Origin: Blepharisma stoltei
Taxonomy: Eukaryota; Ciliophora; Heterotrichea; Heterotrichida; Blepharismidae
NCBI GenBank assembly: GCA_914767885.1
Contig: CAJZBQ010000038.1
Location: forward strand, 124,001-188,000
Length of the DNA: 64,000 bases
Direction of reading: 5' to 3'
Every line of letters starts with the position of its first letter. The first letter of the stretch is position 1. Made by a program: the position numbers and the translations under genes. A model generated the notes under the pieces. The model was not told where the DNA came from. It saw only the letters and a list, made by a program, of their open reading frames with translations, and ran no database searches. Below are positions 9,948-20,321 of this stretch, piece after piece.

Positions 9948-11643
9948 TAAATTTTATACTGAGAAAAGTTACATTGTTTATTCTCGGAAATTGCAAATAA
10001 AAATATAAATAGAAATTGTAAGGAAATGCGTTTTGATTAGAAAAATTGCTTTATATAAGAAGGTTTTAGCCTTTTATCAATTTAATCCTGTCACCTAATT
10101 GCATCAATCTTTATCTTATATCTTAATAGCGATTAAAAGAAGATTTCATAATTTCTGTTTTATTTTTAATAGGTTTCATAGCCATGATTCACTTCGTCAT
10201 TTTTGCATTAATATGCCATTTTTTACATTTTTGCTGGGAAAGCAATGAGATTTAGCATAGAGGCAAGATGGATATCATAATATAAATTTCTGGTATTAAA
10301 ACAAAGTGCGAGAAATTAAATTCCTCAATTGACAGAGACTATTATAATTAAGATCTTTTTTAAAAATAATAAGCAGCATTTTCTTATAAGACATCAAAAT
10401 TCTTTGTTCATATTCAGTGCCTTACCTTCATTAGAGTGCTTTAGGTGATGATCACAAAATCAGTAGACCTTGAAATTCAGCAGGAATCTGATTGGCTTTG
10501 GCTTGTTAAATATGGCATGTTGAATCCATTTTTAATATTTTTACGAACCCTGTTTGACATGCAAAACTAAAATTAACAAGAAAATAATTCTTGACTATTT
10601 TCTTAGATTTTATTGATAAAATTTATTCTTTTAAGCAATTTATTATCATAAAAAGCTTCATTTTTACTCCAAAAAATAAAATAATTCAAGGTTATGCTAG
10701 AGATTTTTTAATAATACAATTGGAGTGCGACTACATAGAGAACTACCAATTGACTTATCGCTAGTCCTCTTATACTGCTTCCATCTTTTTTCCAAAAAAT
10801 AAAATAATCAAGATTATGCTGGAAATTTTAATGGTACACCTATTTGAGCACTGCCACATGAAGAGTATCAATTGCCATATCGGTGAGTCCCATCTTACAA
10901 TTTTATTTTTCCATTTTCTCATACTATTTCTCCATAATGGATCTCTTTATTCTAAGAAACAAAAATAAGTCAAGATTATGCTGGAGATTTTTAATGGTAC
11001 ATCTATTGGAGTAATGGATATGAAGTGTTATCAATCGCCTTATTGACAAATCTCATATTAGCATAATAATTAAGTGCACTATGAAGATTGATGCTTTATG
11101 TATCTTACATGAATAAGACTGTTGTCTGCTACATAATTTATATTTTAAATTCAGCTTGGCATGTCAAAATATTTAGGCTTGTAAAAATTTTAAAAATTGA
11201 GCCTACAGCTAAATCCAAACAAGCTTAAAAAGCGAATCATAGCAAGCCAAAATGATAGATCCCCTTATTTTCAAATCCTAGAAACTATCCAAAAAAGCAG
11301 AGCATTGAGCATAAAAGCAGAAAATTAAACATTTCATAAGGGATTAAACATTTTATAATGCTTTTAAATATTTAAATTTAATAGTCTGAGTCAATTAAGG
11401 CACTGCTTATCTTTCTCTTTGCTTCGTTTAAATATGTGTGGCATCGAAATAGGCTTCGTCCTCTAATTCAATTCTCTGGGCTTTTAAAGCAAATGTGCAA
11501 ATAATGCTATATATATAGTGACAGTTATAATCATTTTTAAGCATAAAAAACAGCTTACATGACTGGCAAAGCGCATTTATTTATAATTTAGGGCAATTAA
11601 AACTGTTTCCTTCTCTTCTCGATATTAATCTTATTAAAAAGGG
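9948..11643. other. non-coding stretch
   Basis: No frame with coding character is seen on either strand even with TGA read as Trp. It is AT-rich and holds the three diverged repeats at 10665-11065. It ends at the tRNA-like gene. Confidence 0.55.
10665..11065. repeat. three diverged tandem repeats of about 130-170 bp
   Basis: Copies near 10668, 10795 and 10965 share AAAATAA-TCAAGRTTATGCTRGA, then GATTTTTAATGGTACA, then a TGGAGT box and a TATCAATYGCC-TAT box. Divergence is substantial, so they are old or unselected. No coding frame. Function unknown. Confidence 0.55.
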
Positions 11644-11714
11644 TCAGAAGCCAGGGATTGAACCTGGGTCTCCCGCGCCGCAAATCGGGAATAATACCAC
11701 TATACGACTTCTGA
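11644..11714 (-). tRNA. tRNA-like gene, isotype unclear
   Basis: A perfect 7-bp acceptor stem (TCAGAAG with CTTCTGA), D-arm GTATAGTGGTATTAT and perfect T-arm CCAGG-TTCAATC-CCTGG. A TTTTT pol III terminator lies just downstream on the minus strand. The overall length is canonical. The anticodon arm is odd: only CCCG pairs with CGGG, leaving a 10-nt loop (ATTTGCGGCG). Counting canonical positions gives anticodon TGC (Ala), but the identity elements do not fit Ala and the stem mispairs. It could be a decayed tRNA, a tRNA-derived sequence, or a variant with a short anticodon stem. Confidence 0.6.
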
Positions 11715-11979
11715 ACTAAAATTTAATGAGCTCATTTACTATTATACAAAAATATGTCTATTATAAAAATATTTAACATAAATCTCTTTTATTTTACTGC
11801 AAAATATTTATTCAAATACAAAAACGATGCATTTAATTGAATATTATTAATTCAAGGTCTTGCCTTTATATAGTCTATTTATTTAAGTTCAAACCAAAAA
11901 AATTAGAAAAATTTATAAGCTCTACTTGAAATTCAAATAATTAATTTTTTGGTCATTTTAATATGAATCTACAAATATA

Positions 11980-13725
11980 ATGAAGAAGACAAAGTTAACT
12001 AAAAAAGTAAAGCCAGTGACAAATAGAAAAAGCTTAGTACAAGATTCTCAAATTTCTGATTTGTCAAGTCAATCTACAATGCCGCAGCCAGCAGGGTTTC
12101 CATCTATCCACTTTCAATCCAATCAAAACTCATTTCAAAGCACTATAAATAGTTATCCAGTGCCAGCAGAAAGTACTTTCCCAGGCCACCAGCCTAATTC
12201 TTCAATGCCAGAGGAGCCAGATCTTCCAGACATCTCAGTCAATCCAACTTATCAAATCCCAAACCCCTCTGTAGAAGAAGACGATCTTCCAGACATTTCC
12301 TCAGTTCCAATCTCTCAAGGGTTCTATAATCCAACCAAAGTTCCTTTTCCAAATATTGAAACAGCCGAATCAACTTTCCTCTCAAACGACTCGTCGATTG
12401 TTCATGATAAAGCCAATCTTTTAGATCAAAATCAAGATTTCGACATTCCAGATATATCAGGATCCTCCCAAAATCCAATCAGCAATGTAGAAAACTATGC
12501 TTATAATAATAGCTATGAGCCTCAGCAGCTGGCACCAGTAGAATTATCAATAGACCCTTCAATTAATCATGCAAACGGAAATTGACAGTTTGAAAATGAA
12601 AAATAAAATGGAATTCGTACGAGAAAAATTAGCTCTCGCTAATTTTCTCTTCCTCATGGAATTTTATTTATGGGTTTGGTTTTACCTTGAGAACCTTTGT
12701 ACAGCGGTCGCGGGTTATAGCTCCAGTATCATTTTTGTCAATTTAGGAGCAATACCTTTGCCTATTGAATAGGCCACGAAAATGTCAACTTTTCTGACAA
12801 GTGCAATTTAAAATGCAAAATATAGATCATATTTGTCAATTTTTAACTAGCCCTTTTCATAAAAATTGGCATTTTCGTGGCTTATTCAATAGTCATAGGT
12901 ATTACTGCTAAGAATCTATAAGGGGTCTTAAGCTATAACTCTGGGGATAACCAGAGGAACTGCTCCACAGTGCATTCAAATGCTTGGGGGCTTTTACCAT
13001 TTGGTAAATCCCCACCTGAGGATGACCCTTAGACGATATAAGTGCTGAAGCCAAGTCTCACAGAGCGACGGCAACGCGCTGGATGAGATGCCGGCCCTGG
13101 AGTTTCCGCTGGCTCTTGCCAGAGTGATTGGGCTAGCTTCCATTTTGGTCGGGTGACCGGTGACATCACCAGTTGGCATGGTCCCTATTTATTAGGGTGT
13201 GGGCACTAGACACCTCAAACACTAAGTAACTAACGATAACGACAGTTTGAAAATGCATCAGGGCCTGAAGATATCAAGGAAGAAGCTGAAAAAAATAAAG
13301 AAGAGGTTGAAGAAATAAAAATAGAGCCTAAAGAAGTTGAAGAAGTAGTAAAAAATAAAAGGGTGATTATTGATCTGCCATTAACAATGAAATGTGAGTA
13401 TTGTGAATATGAAAGGTTTGAATCTGACTTTTTCCCAATGCACTTTGGTCCTGAAAAAGAAGTTTTATGCAAAATGTGCTGGAATTCAAGAGTTGCTTCA
13501 GTTAAAAAAGAAAAAATCGAAATTCTGAATGAGTGCGGAACCTGTGAGGAATGGAAACATAGGTATTTTGGGGAAAAAATATGCCCAAATAACTGCATTG
13601 TGTGTGAGGACTGCCAGTATCGCTATATTTTTATGTGCAAAATCCAAAAAAGACAAGATGAATCGTGCGTGTTTTGTAATAGAGCATTAATTAAGAAGGA
13701 GCAGCCTTGGACTTTGGTGGCATAA
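11980..13725 (+). CDS. cysteine-rich (RING-like) zinc-binding protein, interrupted
   Basis: Removing 657 bp gives a 1,089-nt CDS (362 residues). The N-terminal half is Ser/Pro/Gln-rich and disordered, with the repeat DLPDIS/DIPDIS three times. A Glu/Lys-rich linker (IKEEAEKNKEEVEEIKIEP) leads to a C-terminal Cys-rich domain: CEYCEY, CKMC, CGTC, CPNNC-VC-DC, MCK and CVFC. The Cys-pair spacing resembles a RING or related treble-clef zinc module but has too many pairs for one RING; the E3 function is only a guess. The insert falls between the disordered half and the Glu-rich linker, and the zinc domain is lost if it is not removed. Confidence 0.65.
12584..13255 (+). mobile_element. retroposon-like insert, 15-bp target duplication lacking TA
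   Basis: GACAGTTTGAAAATG occurs at 12584-12598 and again at 13241-13255. The body is GC-richer and ends in a degenerate tail (taagtaactaacgataac). It shares several stretches with the element at 15999-16455: CTCTGGGGATAACCA, GAGGATGACCCTTAG, GACGGCAACGCGC and a CACTAGACACC box near the tail. Removal of the element with one copy of the duplication restores GNWQFENASGPED in frame. Confidence 0.75.
12753..12901. mobile_element. small MITE nested in retroposon
   Basis: About 149 bp with imperfect inverted ends of about 34 bp. The left end reads TACCTTTGCCTATTGAATAG then GCCACGAAAATG; the right end is its complement, CATTTTCGTGG then CTATTCAATAG-type sequence and ATAGGTA. It begins and ends with TA. 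It interrupts the retroposon body relative to the copy at 15999-16455, so it inserted later. Confidence 0.65.
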
Positions 13726-13856
13726 AATTAGCTATAGTACTTCCCCTTATATTAATCCTATATAATTAAATCTGTTTGCTTATAGAAAATTCAAGGAGAA
13801 TAGTATAAATTTAAGCTTAATTAAAAATCAAAATAAATAAAAATTTATTTAAATTT

Positions 13857-14789
13857 TTATTGAGAAGTTAAATGGTGAAGCTGCCTTTCCAAATACTCAT
13901 CAATATCAATATCATGAATATATTTACATATCAAATCTCTTGCAAAATGATATACAATTTTGAATCTTCTTATCAAATATCCTATTACAATGGCAGGTGC
14001 ATACGTTTTCCCAGTCGGACACTGCACTAATACATTGCAGTTCCCAATATGGCTGTCTAAAAATCTCTGTGCTGCGTCCATCATCTTATAAAAATCCTTA
14101 TCAATCGGTATTTTCAAATACCCGCGCTTTATAGTCGGAAATCTTTCTGGAGATTCTTCCCCTACAACACTTAATACTGCTTCAATCATATGCTGGTTAA
14201 GCGAGCCTTGGCTATTCACAGAATTAATATCCCCTATATACAGTCTAAACAGCAATTCATCAATATATAATTCCGTCCTATACGGAATTTCACATAAAAA
14301 AGCATCATGTGAACTTTTCTTTACAAAAAGGGAAATCTCGTTACTTTTTTTCTCGTCTGGTGACGCCAAAATTCCTGTATTAGAACGGCGGTATCTCATT
14401 GGAGTTTTTGCTTTTTCTTTGACTGGCTTGATTTTTTTTGTAGGAGACTCTGGGGAATGAGAATTGTGACGTCGATGGACTCCTATTGTGGTGATTCTTT
14501 TAAAGTCAGCTCTTTCTTTTTCCGGTAAAGCTTGGACTGCATTTTGTAATAAAGAAATATTGCTGCTATTAAAAGAACCAATTCTGGGCCTTTTAGGTAT
14601 AACAGGTTGGTTGCCATAATCAAGTATGGGCTCAGTATGAAAAGTTTGTAATGTATCATTATAAGAAGATAAATTTCCTACGTTAAATGAGTTTCTACGA
14701 GGTTTTACACTGGTGACTGATAGATGGATCTGGTTGTGGAAATCATGCTCAGGAATTGTGCTTTCTTTGTTAAGGTAATTTGAATCCAT
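13857..14789 (-). CDS. dual-specificity phosphatase-like pseudophosphatase
   Basis: 310 residues, uninterrupted. The N-terminal 165 residues are Ser/Arg/Lys-rich and probably disordered (SPTKKIKPVKEKAKTPMRYR). The C-terminal domain has the DSP pattern: LYIDELLFRLYIGDINS, IEAVLSVVGE, YLKIPIDKDFYKMMDAAQRF, NVLVQCPTGKTYAPAIVIGY and a final helix. Active DSPs have HC(X)5R in the P-loop. Here the His is Gln and the Arg position is Tyr (QCPTGKTY), so phosphate cannot be bound normally. It is more likely a scaffold or phospho-reader. Its start is 31 bp from the end of the CDT2-like gene on the same strand. Confidence 0.75.
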   Translation of the reverse strand: MDSNYLNKESTIPEHDFHNQIHLSVTSVKPRRNSFNVGNLSSYNDTLQTFHTEPILDYGNQPVIPKRPRIGSFNSSNISLLQNAVQALPEKERADFKRITTIGVHRRHNSHSPESPTKKIKPVKEKAKTPMRYRRSNTGILASPDEKKSNEISLFVKKSSHDAFLCEIPYRTELYIDELLFRLYIGDINSVNSQGSLNQHMIEAVLSVVGEESPERFPTIKRGYLKIPIDKDFYKMMDAAQRFLDSHIGNCNVLVQCPTGKTYAPAIVIGYLIRRFKIVYHFARDLICKYIHDIDIDEYLERQLHHLTSQ

Positions 14790-14820
14790 TATTAATGTGG
14801 TTATTTATTTAAAACTATTA

Positions 14821-16526
14821 TTAAAAATCCCATATATTGACACAGCAATCGTCAGAGGTGCTAGCTAGAAATAGGCTGCTTCCACTAGACCAGTCAACAG
14901 AATTAGTTTCTGTGACGTGGCCAGTGATGACTCTTCAGGGCTCGTCAGGCTTTTCGGTGTCTCATATAAACATTGGCCCATCTAGTGACCCACTTACTAC
15001 ATGTGTAGACTGTGAGCTAAAGCAGCCTTTTACATAGAAACTAGCTCTATGTCCTATTAATTGTATGGGTGGCTCTATATCAAGGGTGTTAAGGTTTTTA
15101 TATACATAAACCACATTTTTCAATGATGAAACCATTAAAGATACTCCATTAGGAGATATTCTTATCAATATAATCCATTTTTATAACTAAAATAATAGAC
15201 ACAAAAGTATTTATTCTTTATACATAAATATAAAGAAATCCACGAATTCCCCACACTTAGCTCTCTATTTTGTTCTTCTTTATTAAAAAGGTCATAGGTT
15301 TTATAAAAATCTTGCCCATAGATTTTAGTGCTGATATCATGGCTCATTTGAGTCCTCCTTCACGTCCACGGGTCAATTTTGGCTGCATAATTTACAGGCT
15401 TTTTCTTATTGCCTTTGCCCCCCATTATTTTTCTGATATCCCATATTTTTACACTGGCTTCGTTTTGCTCTACACTTGCTATCAAATGATTGCCTAAAAA
15501 TTCAATTCCTGTAAACCCAATAGTTGAGCCTTGTTGAATTCTGTTTTTCTTGCCTGTCTCTTTATGTTTTCCAGTAATAAAGCCTACAGGCTCATGCTCA
15601 GTTCTATTTTCATTGATTTTTCCCGGACATCTGGCGTCTCAAAAATAAATAAACCCATCCCTAGCAGCAGTTGCGTAGACTTCTCTTGTGTTTGGGACAC
15701 TTTTAATGCACTTTATAGATCCTCCATGGCCTACCAGGGTTTCTGATTCTTTTCGCTCTAAATCTCATACCATTCCAGTTAGATCCCCGCTTGCTGTGAG
15801 TAATTTTGTGTCATCAAAAGACCAAGAAGTGTCAAAAATTGAGTTATGGTGAGCTCTGAACTGTGACGATATAGACACTGAGCTGTCGCCAGCTATAGAA
15901 ATTATATATACCTCCCCCGATTCATCAGAAGCGGCAAGCATAGTTTGGTCACCATGAGAGTACTTCACAGTATAAGACGGTGACGTGGTCGGTATTTCTG
16001 CTATTTTATGCTTACTTACTTACTTACTTAATTATCTGGTGTTTAAGGTGTCTAGTGCCGCAGCCCAAAAGGGCCTATGGCAAAACTGATGACGTAGGCG
16101 AGCCATCTTGGCACGGGTCAGCCCCGTCCAAGCCTTCTATCAACTCCTGCTTCACCGGCCTTGCTGCACGTCTCACCCGGCGCGTTGCCGTCGCCCTTGT
16201 CGCTCGACTCAGCTCCTGCGCGTGTTCCGCCTAAGGGTCATCCTCCCGTGGGGATGTGCTGAGAGGTAAAAGCCCGAAATCTTGAGTGGACTGAGGAGTG
16301 GTTCCTTTGGTTATCCCCAGAGTTAAACCGCTATTGCTGTCCAGAAGATCTCGAGTGAAAACCTAACCCTATAAATAAAATTCCATGAGGGAGAGAAAAT
16401 TAGCAAAGCTAATTTCTCTCGAACCGAATGCCATTTTATTTATGCTATTTTATGCAAATCTGAGATCCCTTCATTCAGCTTTTCATGATATTTCTTACGG
16501 TATTCCGCGATTGTGTTTATCTCCAT
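14821..16526 (-). CDS. WD40 protein, CDT2/DTL-like
   Basis: After removing 444 and 68 bp the CDS is 1,194 nt (397 residues), ATG 16526 to TAA 14821-14823. WD repeats end in TGMVWDLE, IYFWDAR, VKIWDIRK, MFIWDTE and VNIWDF, with several Trp encoded by TGA. The repeat FRAHHNSIFDTSWS, then TASGD, then AARDGFIYFWDARCPG with a long basic loop before VKIWDIRK is the CDT2/denticleless arrangement. CDT2 is the substrate receptor of the CRL4 ubiquitin ligase that destroys CDT1 and other factors on PCNA during S phase. The length is short because the vertebrate C-terminal tail is absent. Family placement is from recalled pattern. Confidence 0.72.
15163..15232. mobile_element. TA-bounded IES, 68 bp
   Basis: TA 15163-15164 and 15231-15232. 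Removal turns GNSWISLYLCIKNKY (which runs to a stop) into GNSWISLRISPNGVSLMVSS, the start of the next WD repeat. Confidence 0.75.
15999..16455 (-). mobile_element. retroposon-like insert, 13-bp target duplication
   Basis: TGCTATTTTATGC at 15999-16011 and 16443-16455 flanks 444 bp. A (TTAC)n tract at 16012-16030 is the tail of a minus-strand element. The body shares blocks with the 12584-13255 element in opposite orientation. Excision plus one duplication copy gives SDLHKIAEIPTTSPSYTVKY in frame. The duplication contains TA, so a TA-based cut is possible here. Confidence 0.78.
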
Positions 16527-16577
16527 TTTATACAGACGCGCTAATTATTAAGATAATCTAGATTTCGCCGTTATTAC

Positions 16578-18425
16578 TTAAAGCTTAGCTCCATGAACAG
16601 CGACTCCGAGGGCTTGTGCAAGCTTAGCTCCGTATTCAGGGTCACACTTATAGAAATTCCCGCATTGTCTTTCTGCGATTTCTTTTCTGGTTATTTTTTT
16701 CATATGGCCAGCAAGGTTGGAAAGGGTGTCTTTTTTATCTTCGTCAGAGAAAACTCGTCTGAATAAGGCACCAGGCTGCTCGAAGTCTGAATTAGGGTGG
16801 GTGTAAGGGTGTCTTGCGGCTGTACCTTTGACTTCGTATGGCTTTTTTCTGGTTTCTGGGTCTTGTTTAGGAGTGCCTTCAACGGTGTTTGGCTCATAGT
16901 TAGGCTCGCTTCCGAAGTTTCCGCCGACGCTGGCTGGACCGTCTCTTTGGTAGTTTGCGACTCTGGCCATGTAAGGACAGTTGATTGGGATTTGCATGAA
17001 ATTGGCTCCAACTCTATGTCGGTGGGTGTCATTGTAAGAGAAAAGTCTGCCTTGGAGCATTTTATCGTTGGAAGCTTCAATACCTGGGACGAGGTGGGCT
17101 GGGGAGAATGCTGATTGTTCGACTTCAGCGAAATAGTTGGTAGGATTGCGGTTGAGCACTAACTGCCTTTTCTGTAAGAGAGCCAAATTGTTTTGATCAT
17201 TAGATTTATTATTTTAATATGTTTTTTGAAGTTCCAAATCACAAAAATGGAATAAATTAATTTATAAAATTTCTGTTTTATATGTCAGCGTTCATTAGAA
17301 TTATCTAGATTATTATTACTTATAAAAAAGGAAATTTTTAATATTAAAAAAATCGTTACTTATCATAATTTCCAACCAAAAAAATGGGAATTTTCGAATA
17401 GTATTGTTCCCTCACAAAAAGAGAGTAAGCGGCCGACTGGAATCAAAGGCCAGTCACTGTGAGGCCAGACCTTGGTGACGTCATAGATGTCCCACTTGTA
17501 TTTTTCTCCTACTTCAGCAGGCATTACTTGTACTTGGAAGTTCCAGACGACTTCTTTTCCTGATGCAATGTGATTGAAAAGGTCTCTAGTTGCATAGTCA
17601 GGATCTTCACCAGCAAGCCTGGTTGCAACGTCAGCCTTGAGGTTTTTGCAGCCACCTTCAATTTTGAAGTGGAATTTGACGAAGAAATCTTCACCTTTAG
17701 CATTGACCCATTTAAAGGTATGGGATCCGTAGCCATTCATATGTCTGTAACCATCTGGGACACCTCTAGGCCCGAATAAGTAAGTTACTTGATGGCAAGA
17801 CTCTGGGACATTGCCTAAGAAATCCCAAAACATATTGGCACACTTCAGGTTGGTTTGAGGGTCTCTCTTTTGAGTGTGAATGAAATCTGCGAATTTGATG
17901 GCGTCTCTAATAAAGAAGATTGGGGTGTTATTTCCAGTCATATCCCAGTTGCCTTCTTCAGTATAGAACTTTAGGGCAAAGCCGCGAGGGTCTCTTTCGG
18001 TATCAGCTGAGCCTTTTTCACCTCCTACAGTAGAAAATCTTGCAAAGACTGGTGTTCTTTTCCCGATTTTATTTATATTTTTTCATAAAAATCCTCTATA
18101 TATATTTAGAGAATAATTTCTTTTTTCGCTAAAAAATATTGTTATTTTCCTATAAAATTGCCAAAACTTCTATTAAATTCTATAGGAACTTAGCCTTGCA
18201 GTATTTAGTAACATCATGGGTAACTTCAAAGTATCCGTGAGCTCCTGCACCTTTAGCATGGACAACGCGTTCTGGAATTCTTTCTCTATCAAATGATGCA
18301 AGTTTATCAATGAGATGGGAGTCGGAAAGCAGAGTCGGGCCACGAGGACCTGCAGTCACAGAGTTTTGGTTGTCGTCAACTGGATGACCCCAGCTGGTGG
18401 TCAAGACACGTTTCTTGTCAGCCAT
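16578..18425 (-). CDS. catalase (heme, clade 3-like)
   Basis: Removing 109 and 266 bp gives 1,473 nt and a 490-residue protein, a normal small-subunit catalase length. Seen in order: [38 protein letters not shown] (distal His region), [81 protein letters not shown] and [12 protein letters not shown]. Codons run close to the end without inserts. It decomposes hydrogen peroxide. The C-terminal SKL-like peroxisomal signal is replaced by HGAKL; its final three residues AKL resemble PTS1, so peroxisomal targeting is plausible. Confidence 0.95.
17160..17427. mobile_element. TA-bounded IES in catalase, 266 bp
   Basis: TA 17160-17161 and 17426-17427. Without it the invariant PVGRLVLNRNP is split between GRL and VLNRNP. 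The ends share short inverted stretches (agagagtaag; ttttctgtaagagag). Confidence 0.88.
18074..18184. mobile_element. TA-bounded IES in catalase, 109 bp
   Basis: TA 18074-18075 and 18183-18184. Excision gives [19 protein letters not shown], matching the catalase core. The insert is AT-rich with stops. Confidence 0.85.
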
Positions 18426-20024
18426 TATTTATTATAGCTGGAAGGCATGATGTCACTAAATTAGGAATAATTGAGACTGAATATGGTGTGGGGCTCGATA
18501 TCATTTGATAACGACTTTTTACTAGTGAGGCATTCCATAGGAAATTTTTTCATTATGAGATATATGCTCGGGAAAAAATAGTCAAATTTCGACCAAATGT
18601 CCCTGAGAAAAAATCGCACTAATATAAAATTCAGAGTAAAAAAGTGCACTCAGTGTGGGGCAGCTTTGGAAAGAGTATTTAAAAGATTTTGGAGAAGATA
18701 ATGCAGTGGATATTGATATTTCGAGAAAGGGGGAAAGAAAAGTTATATAAATTTGTGGGTGAGTTATTTAGATGTGGATGAAAATTTGGGAAAAACGCTT
18801 GCTCCCCCCATCCTTGATCGAACGACTCGCCATCGTTCGATCAAGGATGGGGATTAAGACAAATTTTTTCGGGAAAAAAAAATTATATATAAAATAAAAA
18901 ATATATATATATATATTTTTTTATTTACTTTTAAACAAGAGGGTTAAGAGTATTTAATAATTATTTTTACAGCAAAAAATTGAATTAATTTCATAAAATA
19001 TCAATTTTTAATATTTTGATTTATTAGTTACCCCTTTAAACTGTATAAATTTTAATTTGTTCCTTACTGAATTAAAATTTATTTTTTTTTACATTTTAAA
19101 GAATCTCTATTTTTATTAGATTATTGAGTTTTCAAGCCTAGGTTGATGACTAAATCACTTCAGATGGTTGATTCCGCAGCTTTCTGTCGTCTCAAGGCTC
19201 TGAAAAAAACTTCATTAAGTACATCTTCCCAAGCTTTTGATAACTAATATATTTTTATATATATAAAAAATTTGCATATGAAAATCGTTCGATCAAGGAT
19301 GGGGGTTAATTTCCCCAATTTTTAGGAATTTTTACAGTCAATCGTTTCGATCAAGGATGGGGGAGTTAATAAGAATTTGAGATTTTTATTAAAGCTTTAA
19401 AATATAGGATTTTTTAGACTGGAATTGCTATTGAGACTATGAAAAAGCTTTATTTCATGATTTAAAACTGATTCTAGAATAATCGTAAAATGAACTCTAA
19501 AGACAAGATTTAAAGACTTTTTCAGTTGTGCTGGATGTAGAATTATCTCATAAAGCTATTGAAATATTCTCATAATTCGTATATTTTCTATTTCTTAAAG
19601 CCTCGCTGTTATAGAATTGTAACTATTTTGCGTTTCTTTCATAGCTTCTTCCTATGCTTTTATTTATATTATACTTAATCAAAAAAATAAACTATAAAAC
19701 TTATGATTCCAAGCACTGACGATCTTATAACTATATTTAAAAATAAAATTGGCATCTTCCTCAGAATCCTATATTCAAAATCCTCTTAATCCCCTGTGAG
19801 ATAGCAAAACTTACTACTCGGAAGAAAAAAAATTCTTTTATAAAACAATAATACTTCTAGACTTTTAATTTAAAATCATTATTTCTATCAAAATTTTATA
19901 AGTATGAAATCTTAGGTATAAATATATTATATTAGAATAGATTATATTCAGAAAAATTTAACTATAAAGCAAGTAAACTGCAATAAGTAAGAAAGGATTA
20001 GTTTTCGTTTATTGCCAATAAAAA
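18426..20024. other. intergenic stretch around family-2 MITE
   Basis: Apart from the MITE at 18800-19368, I see no coding frame. The catalase and the EF-hand gene are divergent, so it holds both promoters; no motif can be assigned. Confidence 0.5.
18800..19368. mobile_element. family-2 MITE
   Basis: About 570 bp. Core CCCCCATCCTTGATCGAACG. The left end is an inverted pair (18803-18853); the right has two copies on one side (19286-19306 and 19343-19363). The right edge is GTTAA. The left edge is TTG instead of TTA, so one boundary TA may be lost. The layout (paired and single terminal cores) copies family 1 with an unrelated core. It lies upstream of the catalase start, not in a gene. Confidence 0.75.
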
Positions 20025-20321
20025 ATGTCCGAAGAAGTCACTCCTCTTACGCCTGCAGAAATAACTGAGTTCAACGAAGCCATGCTTGCGTATTTGACTC
20101 ACCACGATTCATCAAGACTTGAAGAGCTCTTCCGTTTATTTGACAGAAATCATAATGGATCATTGAGTGAGCTAGAAATCAAAACAGTGATGGAGCAAGT
20201 ATCAGGGCATGGATTTAGTGACCAGCAAGTTCATGAGATTATCAGATCTGCAGACAAAAACAGCGATGGGAGCATTGATATTAGAGAATTTATAAGTGTT
20301 ATGAAGCGTCTAACAGACTAA
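20025..20321 (+). CDS. two-EF-hand calcium-binding protein
   Basis: 98 residues with two canonical EF loops: DRNHNGSLSELE (about residue 41) and DKNSDGSIDIRE (about 76), each followed by the expected helix. The whole protein is a half-calmodulin or half-centrin size. TAA stop. No insert. It should bind calcium; the target is unknown. A short N-terminal helix precedes the first hand. Confidence 0.88.
   Translation: MSEEVTPLTPAEITEFNEAMLAYLTHHDSSRLEELFRLFDRNHNGSLSELEIKTVMEQVSGHGFSDQQVHEIIRSADKNSDGSIDIREFISVMKRLTD

Noticed and set aside
16797-17114. Plus-strand frame of 105 residues across catalase
   Set aside because: It is the shadow of the minus-strand catalase, whose motifs are unmistakable.
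18800-19368. Family-2 element as an rRNA or tRNA region because of its GC-rich ends
   Set aside because: No stem pattern other than the terminal inverted repeats and no tRNA arms.
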